Both the position numbers and the translations under genes were made by a program. This document shows positions 1-11,174 of a stretch of 64,000 nucleotides of DNA, in pieces. A model generated the notes under the pieces. It made no database searches. It was not told the DNA's origin and saw only the letters and a list, made by a program, of their open reading frames with translations. Source of the stretch: Aggregatibacter segnis ATCC 33393 (lineage in GTDB: Bacteria; Pseudomonadota; Gammaproteobacteria; Enterobacterales; Pasteurellaceae); contig NZ_GL622200.1 in NCBI RefSeq assembly GCF_000185305.1, positions 1,188,608 to 1,252,607 on the forward strand. Direction: 5' to 3'. Position 1 is the first letter of the stretch. Each line of letters opens with the position of its first letter.

Positions 1-89
1 TTCAACCCTTGCAACCCCTTTTTTTCAATTTTTTGAAAAATATTTTTTAATTGATTATTTTTTAACTGCTCCTAGATAGTCTAGATAGT

Positions 90-129
90 AAAGTGCGGTC
101 GAAAACCAACCTATTTCCGACCGTACTTT
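90..129. terminator. Inverted uptake-signal pair, possible terminator
   Basis: AAAGTGCGGTCG at 90-101 faces its near-perfect complement at 118-129, with one mismatch. Such paired uptake signals often act as terminators in Pasteurellaceae. It lies just beyond the stop of the minus-strand lipoprotein gene. The run of T after the stem is weak, so termination is an inference. Bases 1-89 are AT-rich and show no gene. Confidence 0.5.
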
Positions 130-155
130 AACTTGCTAAACCTGAGTGAATTAAA

Positions 156-359
156 TTATTTGCCCACCTGGCTTCCGATTAAGCCACCTAATGCCGCGCC
201 ACCTAGTGTTGCTCCGGTTGAGCCACCAATCATGTTACCGGCAACCCCGCCTACCGCCGCACCGATAGCCGTGTTTTTCTGGGTTTTACTTAAATTACTA
301 CAAGCACTTAATGCTACTGCTAGTGTCACAATACCTAAAAATTTAACTGTCTCTTTCAT
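156..359 (-). CDS. Small glycine-zipper lipoprotein (OsmB-like)
   Basis: A 67-residue precursor has a short signal peptide ending in the lipobox LSAC, so it should be cleaved and lipidated at that Cys. The mature part alternates Gly and Ala (AAVGGVAGNMIGG, GAALGGLIGS), which is the glycine-zipper pattern of OsmB/SlyB-type envelope proteins. The start at 359 is chosen because GAGG lies seven to ten bases upstream; an in-frame ATG four codons earlier would include that ribosome site. It probably sits in the outer membrane. The exact role is unknown; OsmB relatives respond to osmotic or envelope stress. Confidence 0.75.
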   Translation of the reverse strand: MKETVKFLGIVTLAVALSACSNLSKTQKNTAIGAAVGGVAGNMIGGSTGATLGGAALGGLIGSQVGK

Positions 360-442
360 ATGTAACCTCATGAGTTATAAGTTAAACAAGTAATATCTTC
401 ACGATTACTCACAAGATTAGACGCATTTTTTTCTCGAAAGTT

Positions 443-2992
<2,550 letters not shown>

Positions 2993-3013
2993 TTGGGTTT
3001 CATTTTTAACAAG

Positions 3014-3060
3014 AAGTGCGGTCGATTTAAAAAACGTTTTGAAAATCGACCGCACTTTTT
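3014..3060 (+). terminator. Uptake-signal hairpin terminator after guaB
   Basis: AAGTGCGGTCGATTT at 3014-3028 pairs perfectly with its complement at 3043-3057 and is followed by Ts. It is a stable stem of 15 bp and ends the guaB transcript. Confidence 0.85.
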
Positions 3061-3113
3061 ATTTTCTCTTCTACTCCTTTTTAATAAACATAAAATATTT
3101 TTTCTCAACATAA

Positions 3114-3129
3114 AAGCAATCGTTTGCGC
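3114..3129 (+). promoter_or_regulatory. PurR-box-like operator
   Basis: AAGCAATCGTTTGCGC matches the PurR consensus ACGCAAACGTTTGCGT at 13 of 16 positions by eye. It lies 70 bases before the xanthine/uracil permease start, as expected for purine-responsive repression. Binding is inferred. Confidence 0.55.
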
Positions 3130-3198
3130 AGCATCATAAAATTCACTAAAATACCGCCCTCTTATTCTCCTAACCCCAGCGTATCTAAGGATCATTTT

Positions 3199-4575
3199 AT
3201 GGAACACGCTCAACACCAAACAGAGGAAGCGGATTTAGTCTATCGTCTCGAAGATAAACCGCCCTTTTTCAACGCACTAATTAGTGCAATTACCCATTTA
3301 TTAGCCATTTTTGTGCCGATGGTTACCCCTGCCCTGATTGTCGGGGGCGCGCTCAATTTACCGGTACACATGACTGCCTACTTAGTGTCCATGGCCATGG
3401 TGGCATCCGGTATCGGTACCTATATTCAAGTACATCGTTTCGGTTTTATTGGCTCCGGCATGCTTTCCATTCAATCGGTCAATTTCTCTTTTGTCAGCGT
3501 CATGATTGCGGTGGGTTTAAGCATGAAAGACAATGGCATTGACGAACACACTATGATTTCAACCTTGCTTGGTATTTCTTTCGTCGGTGCTTTTTTAGTT
3601 TGTGGTGCGGCTTGGATTTTGCCTTATTTAAAACGTGTCATTACCCCAACTGTAAGCGGTGTCGTCGTATTGCTCATCGGTTTAAGTTTGATCGATATCG
3701 GCATTACCGATTTTGGCGGTGGTTTCGGTGCCAAAGGAACAGAAGCCTTTGGCTCACTACAAAACATCGGTTTAGCGGGTTTAGTGCTGGTTGTTGTGTT
3801 AATTTTTAACTGCATGCGCAATCCGTTTTTACGCATGAGCGGTATTGCCGTCGGCTTAATCGCAGGCTATATCGTTGCGTTATGCTTAGGCATGGTCGAT
3901 TTTTCTCCATTAAAAGACGTGGACATCTTTACCATTCCGGTGCCATTTAAGTATGGTTTTGCTTTTGACTGGTCAGCATTTTGGGTCGCCGCCATCATCT
4001 ATTTATTAAGTGTTTTTGAAGCGGTGGGCGACTTAACGGCAACAGCAATGGTTTCCGGTCAACCTTATGAAGGTGAAGAATTCCGCCAACGTTTACGCGG
4101 CGGCGTGTTTGCCGATGGCTTGGTGTCTGTGATTGCCACTGCTTTAGGTTCTTTACCGCTCACCACCTTTGCACAAAATAACGGCGTCATTCAAATGACC
4201 GGCGTGGCTTCCCGTCATGTTGGCAAATTTATCGCGGCCATTTTAGTCTTATTTGGTTTATTCCCAATTGTAGGTCGCGCTTTCACCACAATTCCAAGCC
4301 CGGTACTCGGTGGCGCAATGGTATTAATGTTCGGCTTAATCGCCATCGCCGGTGTGCGTATCATCATGACTCACGGAATCAATCGCCGTGAAGCGGTTAT
4401 CGCGGCCACAGCGGTCGGCGTGGGCTTAGGAGTCGCTTTTGAGCCGGAAGTGTTCAAAATGCTGCCGGATGTTTTCCGCAATGCCATTGCGGCTGGAGGG
4501 ATTACGGCTGTGGTATTAAACTTAATCTTGCCAAGAGATGCGCAAGATAAAAGCATTTACTTAAGCGAAAAATAA
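3199..4575 (+). CDS. NCS2 family xanthine/uracil permease (XanP/XanQ-like)
   Basis: The 458-residue inner-membrane protein has about 12-14 hydrophobic segments. The NAT/NCS2 signature QNNGVIQMTGVASR is present, and an earlier helix carries FEAVGDLTAT, the substrate-binding Glu region of xanthine and urate permeases. These motifs match the XanP/XanQ/UacT branch better than the uracil-specific UraA branch. The start at 3199 follows TAAGGA; an upstream in-frame ATG lacks a site. Import is expected to be proton-coupled. The PurR-like box in the leader and the position next to guaB support a role in purine salvage. Substrate choice between xanthine and urate is not decidable here. Confidence 0.85.
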   Translation: MEHAQHQTEEADLVYRLEDKPPFFNALISAITHLLAIFVPMVTPALIVGGALNLPVHMTAYLVSMAMVASGIGTYIQVHRFGFIGSGMLSIQSVNFSFVSVMIAVGLSMKDNGIDEHTMISTLLGISFVGAFLVCGAAWILPYLKRVITPTVSGVVVLLIGLSLIDIGITDFGGGFGAKGTEAFGSLQNIGLAGLVLVVVLIFNCMRNPFLRMSGIAVGLIAGYIVALCLGMVDFSPLKDVDIFTIPVPFKYGFAFDWSAFWVAAIIYLLSVFEAVGDLTATAMVSGQPYEGEEFRQRLRGGVFADGLVSVIATALGSLPLTTFAQNNGVIQMTGVASRHVGKFIAAILVLFGLFPIVGRAFTTIPSPVLGGAMVLMFGLIAIAGVRIIMTHGINRREAVIAATAVGVGLGVAFEPEVFKMLPDVFRNAIAAGGITAVVLNLILPRDAQDKSIYLSEK

Positions 4576-4730
4576 AAAGGATCGCAAGAAAAGGCGGTGT
4601 AAGAAAAACACCTGTAAAAAACACCGCACTTTTTATGATCAACCTCAAAATTTCAAATTAAAGCCGTTTACAACGGCTTTAATTTTTCGCTACATTCAGG
4701 CATCTATAAAATACAACCTAAGGAGATATT

Positions 4731-6086
4731 ATGGATTTAATTATCGGTCTAATAGCAATCGTGCTCGTTGCGTATTACATCGTAAAAGGCTATTCCGCCA
4801 CGGGCGTGTTAATGTTCGGCGGTTTGGTGTTGTTACTACTTTCCGTGCTAATGGGGCATTCCATTTTGCCTGAAAATGTAAAAAGCACAGGTTCAACCTA
4901 TTTAGACATTATTGAGTATGTAAAATACTTGCTGTCTAACCGTAGCGGCGGCTTAGGGTTAATGATCATGGTGTTATGCGGTTTCTCCGCTTACATGACG
5001 CATTTAGGCGCAAACGATATGGTGGTGAAACTTGTTTCCAAACCACTCAAAAATGTACGTTCCCCTTACGTTTTAATGATCTTTGCTTACTTTCTCGCTT
5101 GCTTAATGTCTTTTGCTGTGTCTTCAGCAACAGGCTTAGGCGTGCTATTAATGGCGACGTTGTTCCCTGTGATGGTCAACGTGGGTATTTCCCGCGGCGC
5201 GGCGGCGGCAATCTGCGCCTCACCGATTTCCATCATTTTATCCCCGACCTCCGGTGATGTGGTGTTGTCTGCGGAAATCTCTAAAATTCCACTGAGCGAA
5301 TTTGCCTTTTCTACCAGCTTGCCGGTTTCCCTCTTTGCCATTTGCGGTATCGCCATTGCGCATTTCTTTTGGCAACGTTATTTAGATCGCAAAGAAGGCG
5401 TGGTAACCACCACATTAGATGTAGCCGACATCAAAACCGATGTGCCAACCTTCTATGCAATTTTACCTTTACTGCCAATTATCGGCGTATTGCTCTTCGA
5501 CGGCCAATGGGGCTTACCAAAATTACACATTGTCACCATTATCATTCTTTGTTTCATCATCACGGCGATAATTGACTTTGCCCGTAATTTCAGCGCGAAA
5601 AAAACCTTCGATAACCTAATCGTTGCTTATCGTGGTATGGCAGATGCCTTTGCCGGCGTGGTGATGTTATTGGTAGCCGCCGGTGTCTTTGCACAAAGCT
5701 TAAGTACAATCGGCTTTATTACGAACCTCATTGATTCTGCCCAAGCATTTGGTGGCAGTGGACTTATCATGATGTTGGTACTCGCCGTCATTACGATTTT
5801 GGCAACGATGGCAACAGGTTCCGGCAACGCAGCCTTCTACGCGTTTGCCGAATTAATTCCGAAACTTGCCACTCAAATGGGCGCTAACCCGGCTTACTTA
5901 ACCATCCCGATGTTACAAGCGTCTAACCTAGGTCGTGGTTTATCACCGGTCTCCGGCGTTGTAGTTGCCGTATCCGGCATGGCAAAAATTTCACCATTTG
6001 AAATCGTAAAACGTATGTCTGTGCCAATGATCGTCGGCTTTATTTGCGTCATCATCGCCACTGAATTCTTCATTCCAGCCGTTTAA
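4731..6086 (+). CDS. dcuC: Anaerobic C4-dicarboxylate transporter DcuC
   Basis: The 451-residue polytopic protein matches the DcuC family in length and pattern: an N-terminal helix pair, the motif SSATGLGVLLMATLFPVMVNVG, and a C-terminal repeat with ATGSGNAAFYAFAELIP and SNLGRGLSPVSGVVVAVSG. DcuC exports succinate in exchange or symport during fermentation and anaerobic fumarate respiration. AAGGAGAT lies six bases before the ATG. A short inverted repeat (AAGCCGTTTACAACGGCTT, about 4661-4679) separates it from the permease. No clear FNR box was seen upstream. Confidence 0.88.
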   Translation: MDLIIGLIAIVLVAYYIVKGYSATGVLMFGGLVLLLLSVLMGHSILPENVKSTGSTYLDIIEYVKYLLSNRSGGLGLMIMVLCGFSAYMTHLGANDMVVKLVSKPLKNVRSPYVLMIFAYFLACLMSFAVSSATGLGVLLMATLFPVMVNVGISRGAAAAICASPISIILSPTSGDVVLSAEISKIPLSEFAFSTSLPVSLFAICGIAIAHFFWQRYLDRKEGVVTTTLDVADIKTDVPTFYAILPLLPIIGVLLFDGQWGLPKLHIVTIIILCFIITAIIDFARNFSAKKTFDNLIVAYRGMADAFAGVVMLLVAAGVFAQSLSTIGFITNLIDSAQAFGGSGLIMMLVLAVITILATMATGSGNAAFYAFAELIPKLATQMGANPAYLTIPMLQASNLGRGLSPVSGVVVAVSGMAKISPFEIVKRMSVPMIVGFICVIIATEFFIPAV

Positions 6087-6094
6087 TACGACAT

Positions 6095-6151
6095 AAAGTG
6101 CGGTCGGTTTTCAACGCGTTTTAAAACGCAGAAAAAATCCACCGCACTTTT
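6095..6151 (+). terminator. Uptake-signal pair between dcuC and the EamA gene
   Basis: AAAGTGCGGT at 6095 pairs with ACCGCACTTT at 6141-6150, with a second small stem inside, followed by T. It likely ends dcuC. TATAAT immediately after (about 6154) may be the -10 of the next gene. Confidence 0.65.
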
Positions 6152-6195
6152 GTTATAATCTCGCCCCTTATTCTTTTTAATCAGTTATAACATCT

Positions 6196-7065
6196 ATGCA
6201 ATCAAATCGTTTTGCCGCCACCATGTTGGTTATCGGCTGTATCTTATTTGGACTCGGTAGCCTTATCGTTAAATTTGTTCCCGTTGGAGCCTATGCTATC
6301 GCCTTTTGGCGGTTGCTAATTGCATCAGGAGTTTTTTGGGTTTTAATGAAGCTTTATCGCAACCCCTTGCCAAAACAACCTAAAGCTTTATTTTGGGCAA
6401 TCGCTTCAGGCGTATTTCTCGCATTTGATTTAGCCTTTTGGCATGAAAGCATTTACGCTGTCGGACCGGGTATTTCCACCCTATTAAACAGCTTACAAAT
6501 CTTCTTTTTAGCATTTATTGGTTGGCTATTTTTTAAAGAACACCAAAGTAAATTACAGCTTGTAAGCCTGCTTATCGCGACTGTTGGTGTAATACTCATT
6601 GCTAGCCCCGAATTACAAAATAACATCGAAGCGAGCTACGGTATCCTTATCGGATTACTTTCCGGCGCCTGCCTCGCCGCATCTATGGCATCGATTCGCC
6701 AAGCTCACAGCATTGAACCAATTTCTATTTTTCCGCTCATGTGGCTTATCAGTATTAGCGGTGCCTCCGCATTAATTCTACCGGCACTGATATTCAACGG
6801 CGACTCCCTTTATCCAATGACTCTCACAGACATCGGTTTAATTCTGATCTACGGCGTTGTTATGCAATGCATCGCCTGGGGCATGATTGCCTACACAATC
6901 CCTTTGCTCAGTCTAGGCTTAACCGGATTATTGTTACTTTCCGAACCTGTCGCTGCACTCGTTATCGACGCATTTTTATTACACAAACCCATCAACGCAT
7001 GGCAATGGCTCGGCGCCTTTTTAACCTTAGTCGCAATTTATTTGGGATCGTTAAAAAACAAATAA
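6196..7065 (+). CDS. EamA/DMT family transporter
   Basis: The 289-residue protein has ten predicted hydrophobic helices arranged as two EamA repeats of five. The second repeat starts near residue 145, and the conserved segment SLGLTGLLLLSEPVAALV lies near the end, followed by a last helix and a basic tail SLKNK. Drug/metabolite transporters of this type export amino acids, nucleosides or other small molecules. The substrate cannot be told from sequence. It stands alone between dcuC and guaA. Confidence 0.8.
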   Translation: MQSNRFAATMLVIGCILFGLGSLIVKFVPVGAYAIAFWRLLIASGVFWVLMKLYRNPLPKQPKALFWAIASGVFLAFDLAFWHESIYAVGPGISTLLNSLQIFFLAFIGWLFFKEHQSKLQLVSLLIATVGVILIASPELQNNIEASYGILIGLLSGACLAASMASIRQAHSIEPISIFPLMWLISISGASALILPALIFNGDSLYPMTLTDIGLILIYGVVMQCIAWGMIAYTIPLLSLGLTGLLLLSEPVAALVIDAFLLHKPINAWQWLGAFLTLVAIYLGSLKNK

Positions 7066-7095
7066 AAAAACGACCGCACTTTATGCCACAAAACG

Positions 7096-7133
7096 CTGCA
7101 ATCGTTTACGTTAGATAGGGGAAATGGTAGAAT
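7096..7133 (+). promoter_or_regulatory. Putative guaA promoter with overlapping PurR-like box
   Basis: CTGCAATCGTTTACGT at 7096-7111 matches the PurR consensus at 12 of 16 positions. It overlaps a possible -35 TTTACG (7105-7110), followed after 17 bases by -10 TAGAAT (7128-7133). That arrangement fits direct repression by PurR. It is read from sequence only. Confidence 0.5.
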
Positions 7134-7235
7134 GCGCCACAGTTTGGGCGCGCGATACAATACAAATTTATTGTCATGACAGTGCGACCGAAATTCAATC
7201 TATCCCAGCATACATAGAAATTGTTAGAGAAAACT

Positions 7236-8795
7236 ATGACCAACATCCACAATCATAAAATCCTCATCCTCGACTTTGGTTCCCAATATACCCAACTTAT
7301 CGCCCGTCGTGTACGTGAAATCGGTGTTTATTGCGAACTTTGGGCGTGGGATGTGACTGAACAACAAATCCGTGATTTCAACCCAACCGGGATTATTCTT
7401 TCCGGCGGTCCAGAAAGCACCACGGAAGAAAACAGCCCACGTGCCCCGGAATACGTTTTTAACGCGGGTGTGCCGGTGTTAGGTATTTGCTACGGCATGC
7501 AAACCATGGCAATGCAACTTGGCGGTTTAACAGAAACCTCTGATCACCGCGAGTTCGGCTATGCTTCCGTTTTAATGGAAAATACCACCGCACTTTTCGC
7601 CGATCTCAATGACAGCGATAACAAATTGGATGTGTGGATGAGCCATGGTGATAAAGTCACCCGCTTGCCACAAAACTTCCAAGTGACCGGTACAACACCA
7701 ACTTGTCCGATTGCCGCAATGTCTGATGAAAGCCGTCATTTCTACGGTGTGCAATTCCACCCGGAAGTTACCCACACTAAAAAAGGCTTGGAATTACTAA
7801 CCAATTTCGTGGTAAACATTTGCGGTTGCGAAACCAAATGGACCGCCGAAAACATCATTGAAGACGCCGTTGCCCGCATTAAAGAGCAAGTAGGCGATGA
7901 CGAAGTGATTTTAGGTTTATCCGGCGGCGTGGACTCTTCTGTAGTCGCGTTGTTACTACATCGCGCCATCGGCAAAAACTTACATTGCGTGTTTGTCGAT
8001 AACGGTTTATTGCGTTTAAACGAAGGCGATCAAGTCATGGAAATGTTCGGCAATAAATTCGGTTTGAACATCACCCGTGTAGATGCAGAAAGCCGTTTTT
8101 TAGGCGAACTTGCCAGCGTATCTGATCCTGAAGCGAAACGTAAAATTATCGGTAAAGTATTCGTGGACGTATTCGATGATGAGTCGAAAAAACTAACAAA
8201 AGTAAAATGGTTGGCACAGGGCACCATTTACCCTGACGTTATCGAGTCTGCTGCGAGCAAAACAGGCAAAGCACACGTGATTAAATCCCACCACAACGTA
8301 GGTGGCTTGCCGGATTATATGAAACTTGGCTTAGTCGAACCGTTGCGTGAATTGTTCAAAGACGAAGTGCGTAAAATCGGTCTAGCCTTAGGTTTACCGG
8401 CTGAAATGATCAACCGTCACCCATTCCCTGGCCCGGGTTTAGGCGTGCGTGTACTCGGTGAAGTGAAAAAAGAATACTGCGATTTATTACGCCGTGCCGA
8501 TGCCATCTTTATCGAAGAATTACGCAACAGCGGTTGGTATGAAAAAACCAGCCAAGCCTTCAGCGTGTTCCTGCCGGTGAAATCTGTCGGCGTGATGGGA
8601 GACGGACGTAAATATGACTGGGTGATTTCCTTGCGTGCCGTAGAAACAATTGATTTTATGACCGCACATTGGGCACATTTGCCTTATGATTTACTCGGCA
8701 AAGTTTCCAACCGTATCATCAACGAAGTGAACGGCATTTCCCGCGTCGTATATGACATTAGCGGCAAGCCACCAGCAACGATTGAGTGGGAATAA
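7236..8795 (+). CDS. guaA: GMP synthase (glutamine-hydrolysing)
   Basis: The 519-residue enzyme converts XMP to GMP using ATP and glutamine. The class I glutaminase domain has its nucleophile in GICYGMQ (Cys85) and the His-Glu pair in [11 protein letters not shown]. The ATP pyrophosphatase domain has the PP-loop [10 protein letters not shown] near residue 224, and the dimerisation domain ends in the conserved ATIEWE. The start at 7236 gives [17 protein letters not shown]; a TTG five codons earlier is less likely. The prophage has recombined into the last codons but leaves the reading frame and stop intact, so the enzyme stays full length. Confidence 0.97.
   Translation: MTNIHNHKILILDFGSQYTQLIARRVREIGVYCELWAWDVTEQQIRDFNPTGIILSGGPESTTEENSPRAPEYVFNAGVPVLGICYGMQTMAMQLGGLTETSDHREFGYASVLMENTTALFADLNDSDNKLDVWMSHGDKVTRLPQNFQVTGTTPTCPIAAMSDESRHFYGVQFHPEVTHTKKGLELLTNFVVNICGCETKWTAENIIEDAVARIKEQVGDDEVILGLSGGVDSSVVALLLHRAIGKNLHCVFVDNGLLRLNEGDQVMEMFGNKFGLNITRVDAESRFLGELASVSDPEAKRKIIGKVFVDVFDDESKKLTKVKWLAQGTIYPDVIESAASKTGKAHVIKSHHNVGGLPDYMKLGLVEPLRELFKDEVRKIGLALGLPAEMINRHPFPGPGLGVRVLGEVKKEYCDLLRRADAIFIEELRNSGWYEKTSQAFSVFLPVKSVGVMGDGRKYDWVISLRAVETIDFMTAHWAHLPYDLLGKVSNRIINEVNGISRVVYDISGKPPATIEWE
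8781..8795 (+). repeat. attL core of the prophage (3' end of guaA)
   Basis: ATTGAGTGGGAATAA, the last codons and stop of guaA, recurs as ATCGAGTGGGAATAA at 48534-48548 with one mismatch, giving 12 identical bases at 8784-8795. The integrase gene starts 200 bases inside. The guaA 3' end is a known target for tyrosine-recombinase islands. The exact crossover within the 12 bases is unknown. Confidence 0.88.
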
Positions 8796-8841
8796 AAAAC
8801 CTGCTTTTCATAAAATAACATATCATTTCAAAAATAGCCTT

Positions 8842-8866
8842 AAGCCCTGTAAATACAGGGCTTTTC
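8842..8866 (+). terminator. Phage-supplied terminator after guaA
   Basis: AAGCCCTGT and ACAGGGCTT form a 9-bp stem with a four-base loop followed by TTT. It lies inside the prophage, so it replaces the host terminator that was displaced to 48556-48586. Confidence 0.85.
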
Positions 8867-8921
8867 TATTTCATCTTATTTCATTGTATTTCGTAGTAGT
8901 TTGTTTTTCTATCGGTAAATT

Positions 8922-8987
8922 TGACGGTAAAACCTTGAGCTCGTCAGAAAAAAGATCGAAAATACCGTCAAATTCATGACGGTAAAA
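8922..8987. promoter_or_regulatory. Integrase arm-type sites, left arm
   Basis: TGACGGTAAAA occurs at 8922-8932 and 8977-8987, with an inverted TACCGTCA at 8963-8970. The same motif occurs as a tandem pair at the other prophage end (48453-48476). Repeats shared by both ends and lying near att are the usual arm sites of tyrosine integrases. Confidence 0.7.
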
Positions 8988-8997
8988 GTGACGTAAA

Positions 8998-10197
8998 ATG
9001 CTAACAGATACAAAAATCAAATCTCTTAAACCTAAAGACAAAGTTTATAAAGTGGCAGACCGTGACGGGCTTTATGTGTCCGTCTCCACCGCCGGCACTA
9101 TAACCTTTCGCTATGACTACCGAATCAACGGCAGACGGGAAACGCTAACCATCGGTAAATATGGTGCTGACGGTATAAATCTTGCAGAAGCCCGTGAGCG
9201 TTTAATGATCGCCCGCAAGCAAGTAAGCGAAGGAATATCCCCCGCCACTGAAAAACGTGCAGAACGTAATAAAATTCGCAATGCAGATCGCTTTTGCGTA
9301 TTTGCTGAAAAGTATCTTGCCGATGTTCAGTTAGCTGATAGCACAAAAGCTTTACGTGTAGCAACTTATGAACGAGATATTAAAGATACATTTGGTAACC
9401 GCTTAATGACAGAAATCACAGCAGATGAAATTCGTAGTCACTGTGAAAAAATTAAAGAACGTGGTGCGCCATCTACAGCAATTTTTGTGCGTGATTTAAT
9501 TGCTAACGTTTACCGCTATGCGATTCAGCGCGGCCATAAGTTCGCAAATCCTGCGGACGAAATAGCAAATTCATCTATTGCTACATTCAAAAAGCGGGAA
9601 CGCGTTCTAACTCCAAGGGAAATAAAACTCTTCTTTAATACACTTGAAGAAACACAGTCGGATTTTGCGTTGAAAAAAGCAGTGAAATTTATCTTGCTCA
9701 CCATGGTTCGTAAAGGCGAATTGGTTAATGCTACATGGAATGAAGTGGACTTCAAAAATAAAGTGTGGACGATCCCAGCCGAGCGCATGAAAGCCAAACG
9801 TGCGCACAATGTGTATTTGTCAGAACAGGCACTTGATTTAATTATTGCATTTCAAATTTATTCGGAAGGCTCACCGTATCTTTTGCCAGGTAGGATTAAT
9901 CGCAGACAGCCAATAGCAAATAGTTCATTAAACCGCGTGATTGCTAACTGTATTAAATTTATCAATAAGGACGAACAGCGCATTGATGAATTTACGGTCC
10001 ATGATTTAAGACGTACAGGCTCAACGCTTTTACACGAGATGGGCTTTAATAGTGATTGGATTGAGAAGAGTTTAGCACATGAGCAACAAGGCGTGCGTGC
10101 TGTTTACAATAAAGCGGAATATGCCGAACAACGAAAAGAAATGATGCAACGGTGGGCAGATCAGGTTGATGAATGGATAAATGATAATAGTCTCTAA
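8998..10197 (+). CDS. int: Prophage tyrosine integrase (P4-like)
   Basis: The 399-residue site-specific recombinase has an N-terminal arm-DNA-binding domain of the DUF4102 type (residues about 1-90, YVSVSTAGTITFRYDYRINGRRETLTIGKYG), a core-binding domain (about 95-185) and a catalytic domain. The catalytic residues are visible: Arg238 in TMVRKGEL, His335 and Arg338 in HDLRRTGS, His361 in LAHEQQG and the nucleophile Tyr370 in VRAVYNKAEY. It integrates and excises the prophage at the guaA 3' end. The three arm-site motifs just upstream may also make it autoregulated. It converges on the last tail gene and shares a terminator with it. Confidence 0.95.
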   Translation: MLTDTKIKSLKPKDKVYKVADRDGLYVSVSTAGTITFRYDYRINGRRETLTIGKYGADGINLAEARERLMIARKQVSEGISPATEKRAERNKIRNADRFCVFAEKYLADVQLADSTKALRVATYERDIKDTFGNRLMTEITADEIRSHCEKIKERGAPSTAIFVRDLIANVYRYAIQRGHKFANPADEIANSSIATFKKRERVLTPREIKLFFNTLEETQSDFALKKAVKFILLTMVRKGELVNATWNEVDFKNKVWTIPAERMKAKRAHNVYLSEQALDLIIAFQIYSEGSPYLLPGRINRRQPIANSSLNRVIANCIKFINKDEQRIDEFTVHDLRRTGSTLLHEMGFNSDWIEKSLAHEQQGVRAVYNKAEYAEQRKEMMQRWADQVDEWINDNSL

Positions 10198-10226
10198 AAA
10201 AGACGGCGGAATTACCCGCCGTTTTT
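10196..10226. terminator. Bidirectional terminator between int and the tail operon
   Basis: ACGGCGG and CCGCCGT form a stem flanked by AAAAA on the left and TTTTT on the right, so it can work in both directions. The stop codon of the minus-strand gene lies in the loop. Confidence 0.85.
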
Positions 10227-10781
10227 GCTGACAATCACAAACCGTCCACCTTTGATGCTTAGCTTACTGATTGCTGCTGAATCGTTTGATATCCTTACAT
10301 ATTTTGCTTGCTCCGGCACTTTGTCGTATGTTTGAGACACCATCGTGCCAAGTGGATTTTTATCGGCATCGTAATAACATGAGTACGATGTTGAGCCGTT
10401 AATCATACTCAGATAATCAAAGCCCTGAACATCTACATAGTTTGTGATGCTCCAACCGCGGTATGGTATGTCTTTACCACTGACTCCTGTATAGATATCC
10501 GGTATTAGCTCATAACTTAATGCAATCTCTTGTTTGTCAACTCTAAAGATGTCATTAGGCTCAACATCTTTTGCCGTCTTAATTTGCGCAATATCATCGG
10601 GCAAATTGGCAATATTGCCCGATGAATCAACGCCTTTTGCTTTTAATGCTTGGATAATTGCCGGCATAAAGGGCTTGGATTTATCCACCGTAATTATTTT
10701 TTGCTCTGCGTTGCCAGGAGGGATTAATTTAACATGATGCACTGGTTTAGCGCGTAATTTTACGTTGATAACACTCATCAT
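10212..10781 (-). CDS. Distal phage tail protein, function unknown
   Basis: The 189-residue protein is the last gene of the late operon. It begins MMSVINVKLRAKPVHHVKLIPPGN and contains a lysine-rich segment followed by a domain rich in Tyr, Ser and Asp (about 95-180). I do not recognise a family. Its place after J and next to int suggests a tail-fibre, fibre-assembly or receptor-associated part. The upstream gene stops at the same point (TAATG), so translation is coupled. Either of two adjacent ATG codons may be the start. Confidence 0.6.
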   Translation of the reverse strand: MMSVINVKLRAKPVHHVKLIPPGNAEQKIITVDKSKPFMPAIIQALKAKGVDSSGNIANLPDDIAQIKTAKDVEPNDIFRVDKQEIALSYELIPDIYTGVSGKDIPYRGWSITNYVDVQGFDYLSMINGSTSYSCYYDADKNPLGTMVSQTYDKVPEQAKYVRISNDSAAISKLSIKGGRFVIVSKNGG

Positions 10782-11113
10782 TAATCCACCACTGTTACAT
10801 CCGGGATTAACGTAAACTCACCACCGCAAATTGTGCGCACTTTTTTATCGTTATCTGTAAGTTGTAGATCCCATTGCGCAGATTGCCACTTAACGTTTTC
10901 CGTTTTGTCGTGCGATACCGATACGTAGATAATATTACCTTTTATTTTAATCTCGCCTGTTGTGCTTGACAGCTTAATAACCTCGCCTTTAGCCGGCTTA
11001 ATATGTAAATCAATACGATAACCGTCAAGATCTACTATGCCGTCGTCATCGGAGACATCAAACGCCCAGCCGTCATCATCTCCGCGCACAATCTCTAAAT
11101 CAATTTGTTCCAT
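10781..11113 (-). CDS. Small phage tail-associated protein, beta-rich
   Basis: The 110-residue acidic protein (MEQIDLEIVRGDDDGWAFDVSDDDG) alternates short hydrophobic strands and polar turns and reads like the N-terminal, immunoglobulin-like domain of baseplate-upper-type proteins (BppU-like). That family assignment is tentative. A terminator-like stem lies just before its ribosome site, so expression may be lowered or need Q read-through. It overlaps the following gene at the stop codon. Confidence 0.55.
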   Translation of the reverse strand: MEQIDLEIVRGDDDGWAFDVSDDDGIVDLDGYRIDLHIKPAKGEVIKLSSTTGEIKIKGNIIYVSVSHDKTENVKWQSAQWDLQLTDNDKKVRTICGGEFTLIPDVTVVD

Positions 11114-11124
11114 TATCACTCCAA

Positions 11125-11148
11125 TAAAAAAGCCCCATAAAGGGGCTT
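11125..11148 (-). terminator. Terminator after the 283-residue tail gene
   Basis: AAGCCCC and GGGGCTT form a stem, and in the minus direction it runs into TTTTTTATT. It sits between two late tail genes. Confidence 0.8.
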
Positions 11149-11174
11149 AGTTGATTGCTCAATATTATTTAGCT

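Noticed and set aside
7221-7235. Upstream TTG start for guaA
   Set aside because: The ATG at 7236 gives the conserved N-terminus.
10196-10226. Possible attachment or CRISPR-like palindrome after int
   Set aside because: The stem with A and T runs on both sides is a plain bidirectional terminator.
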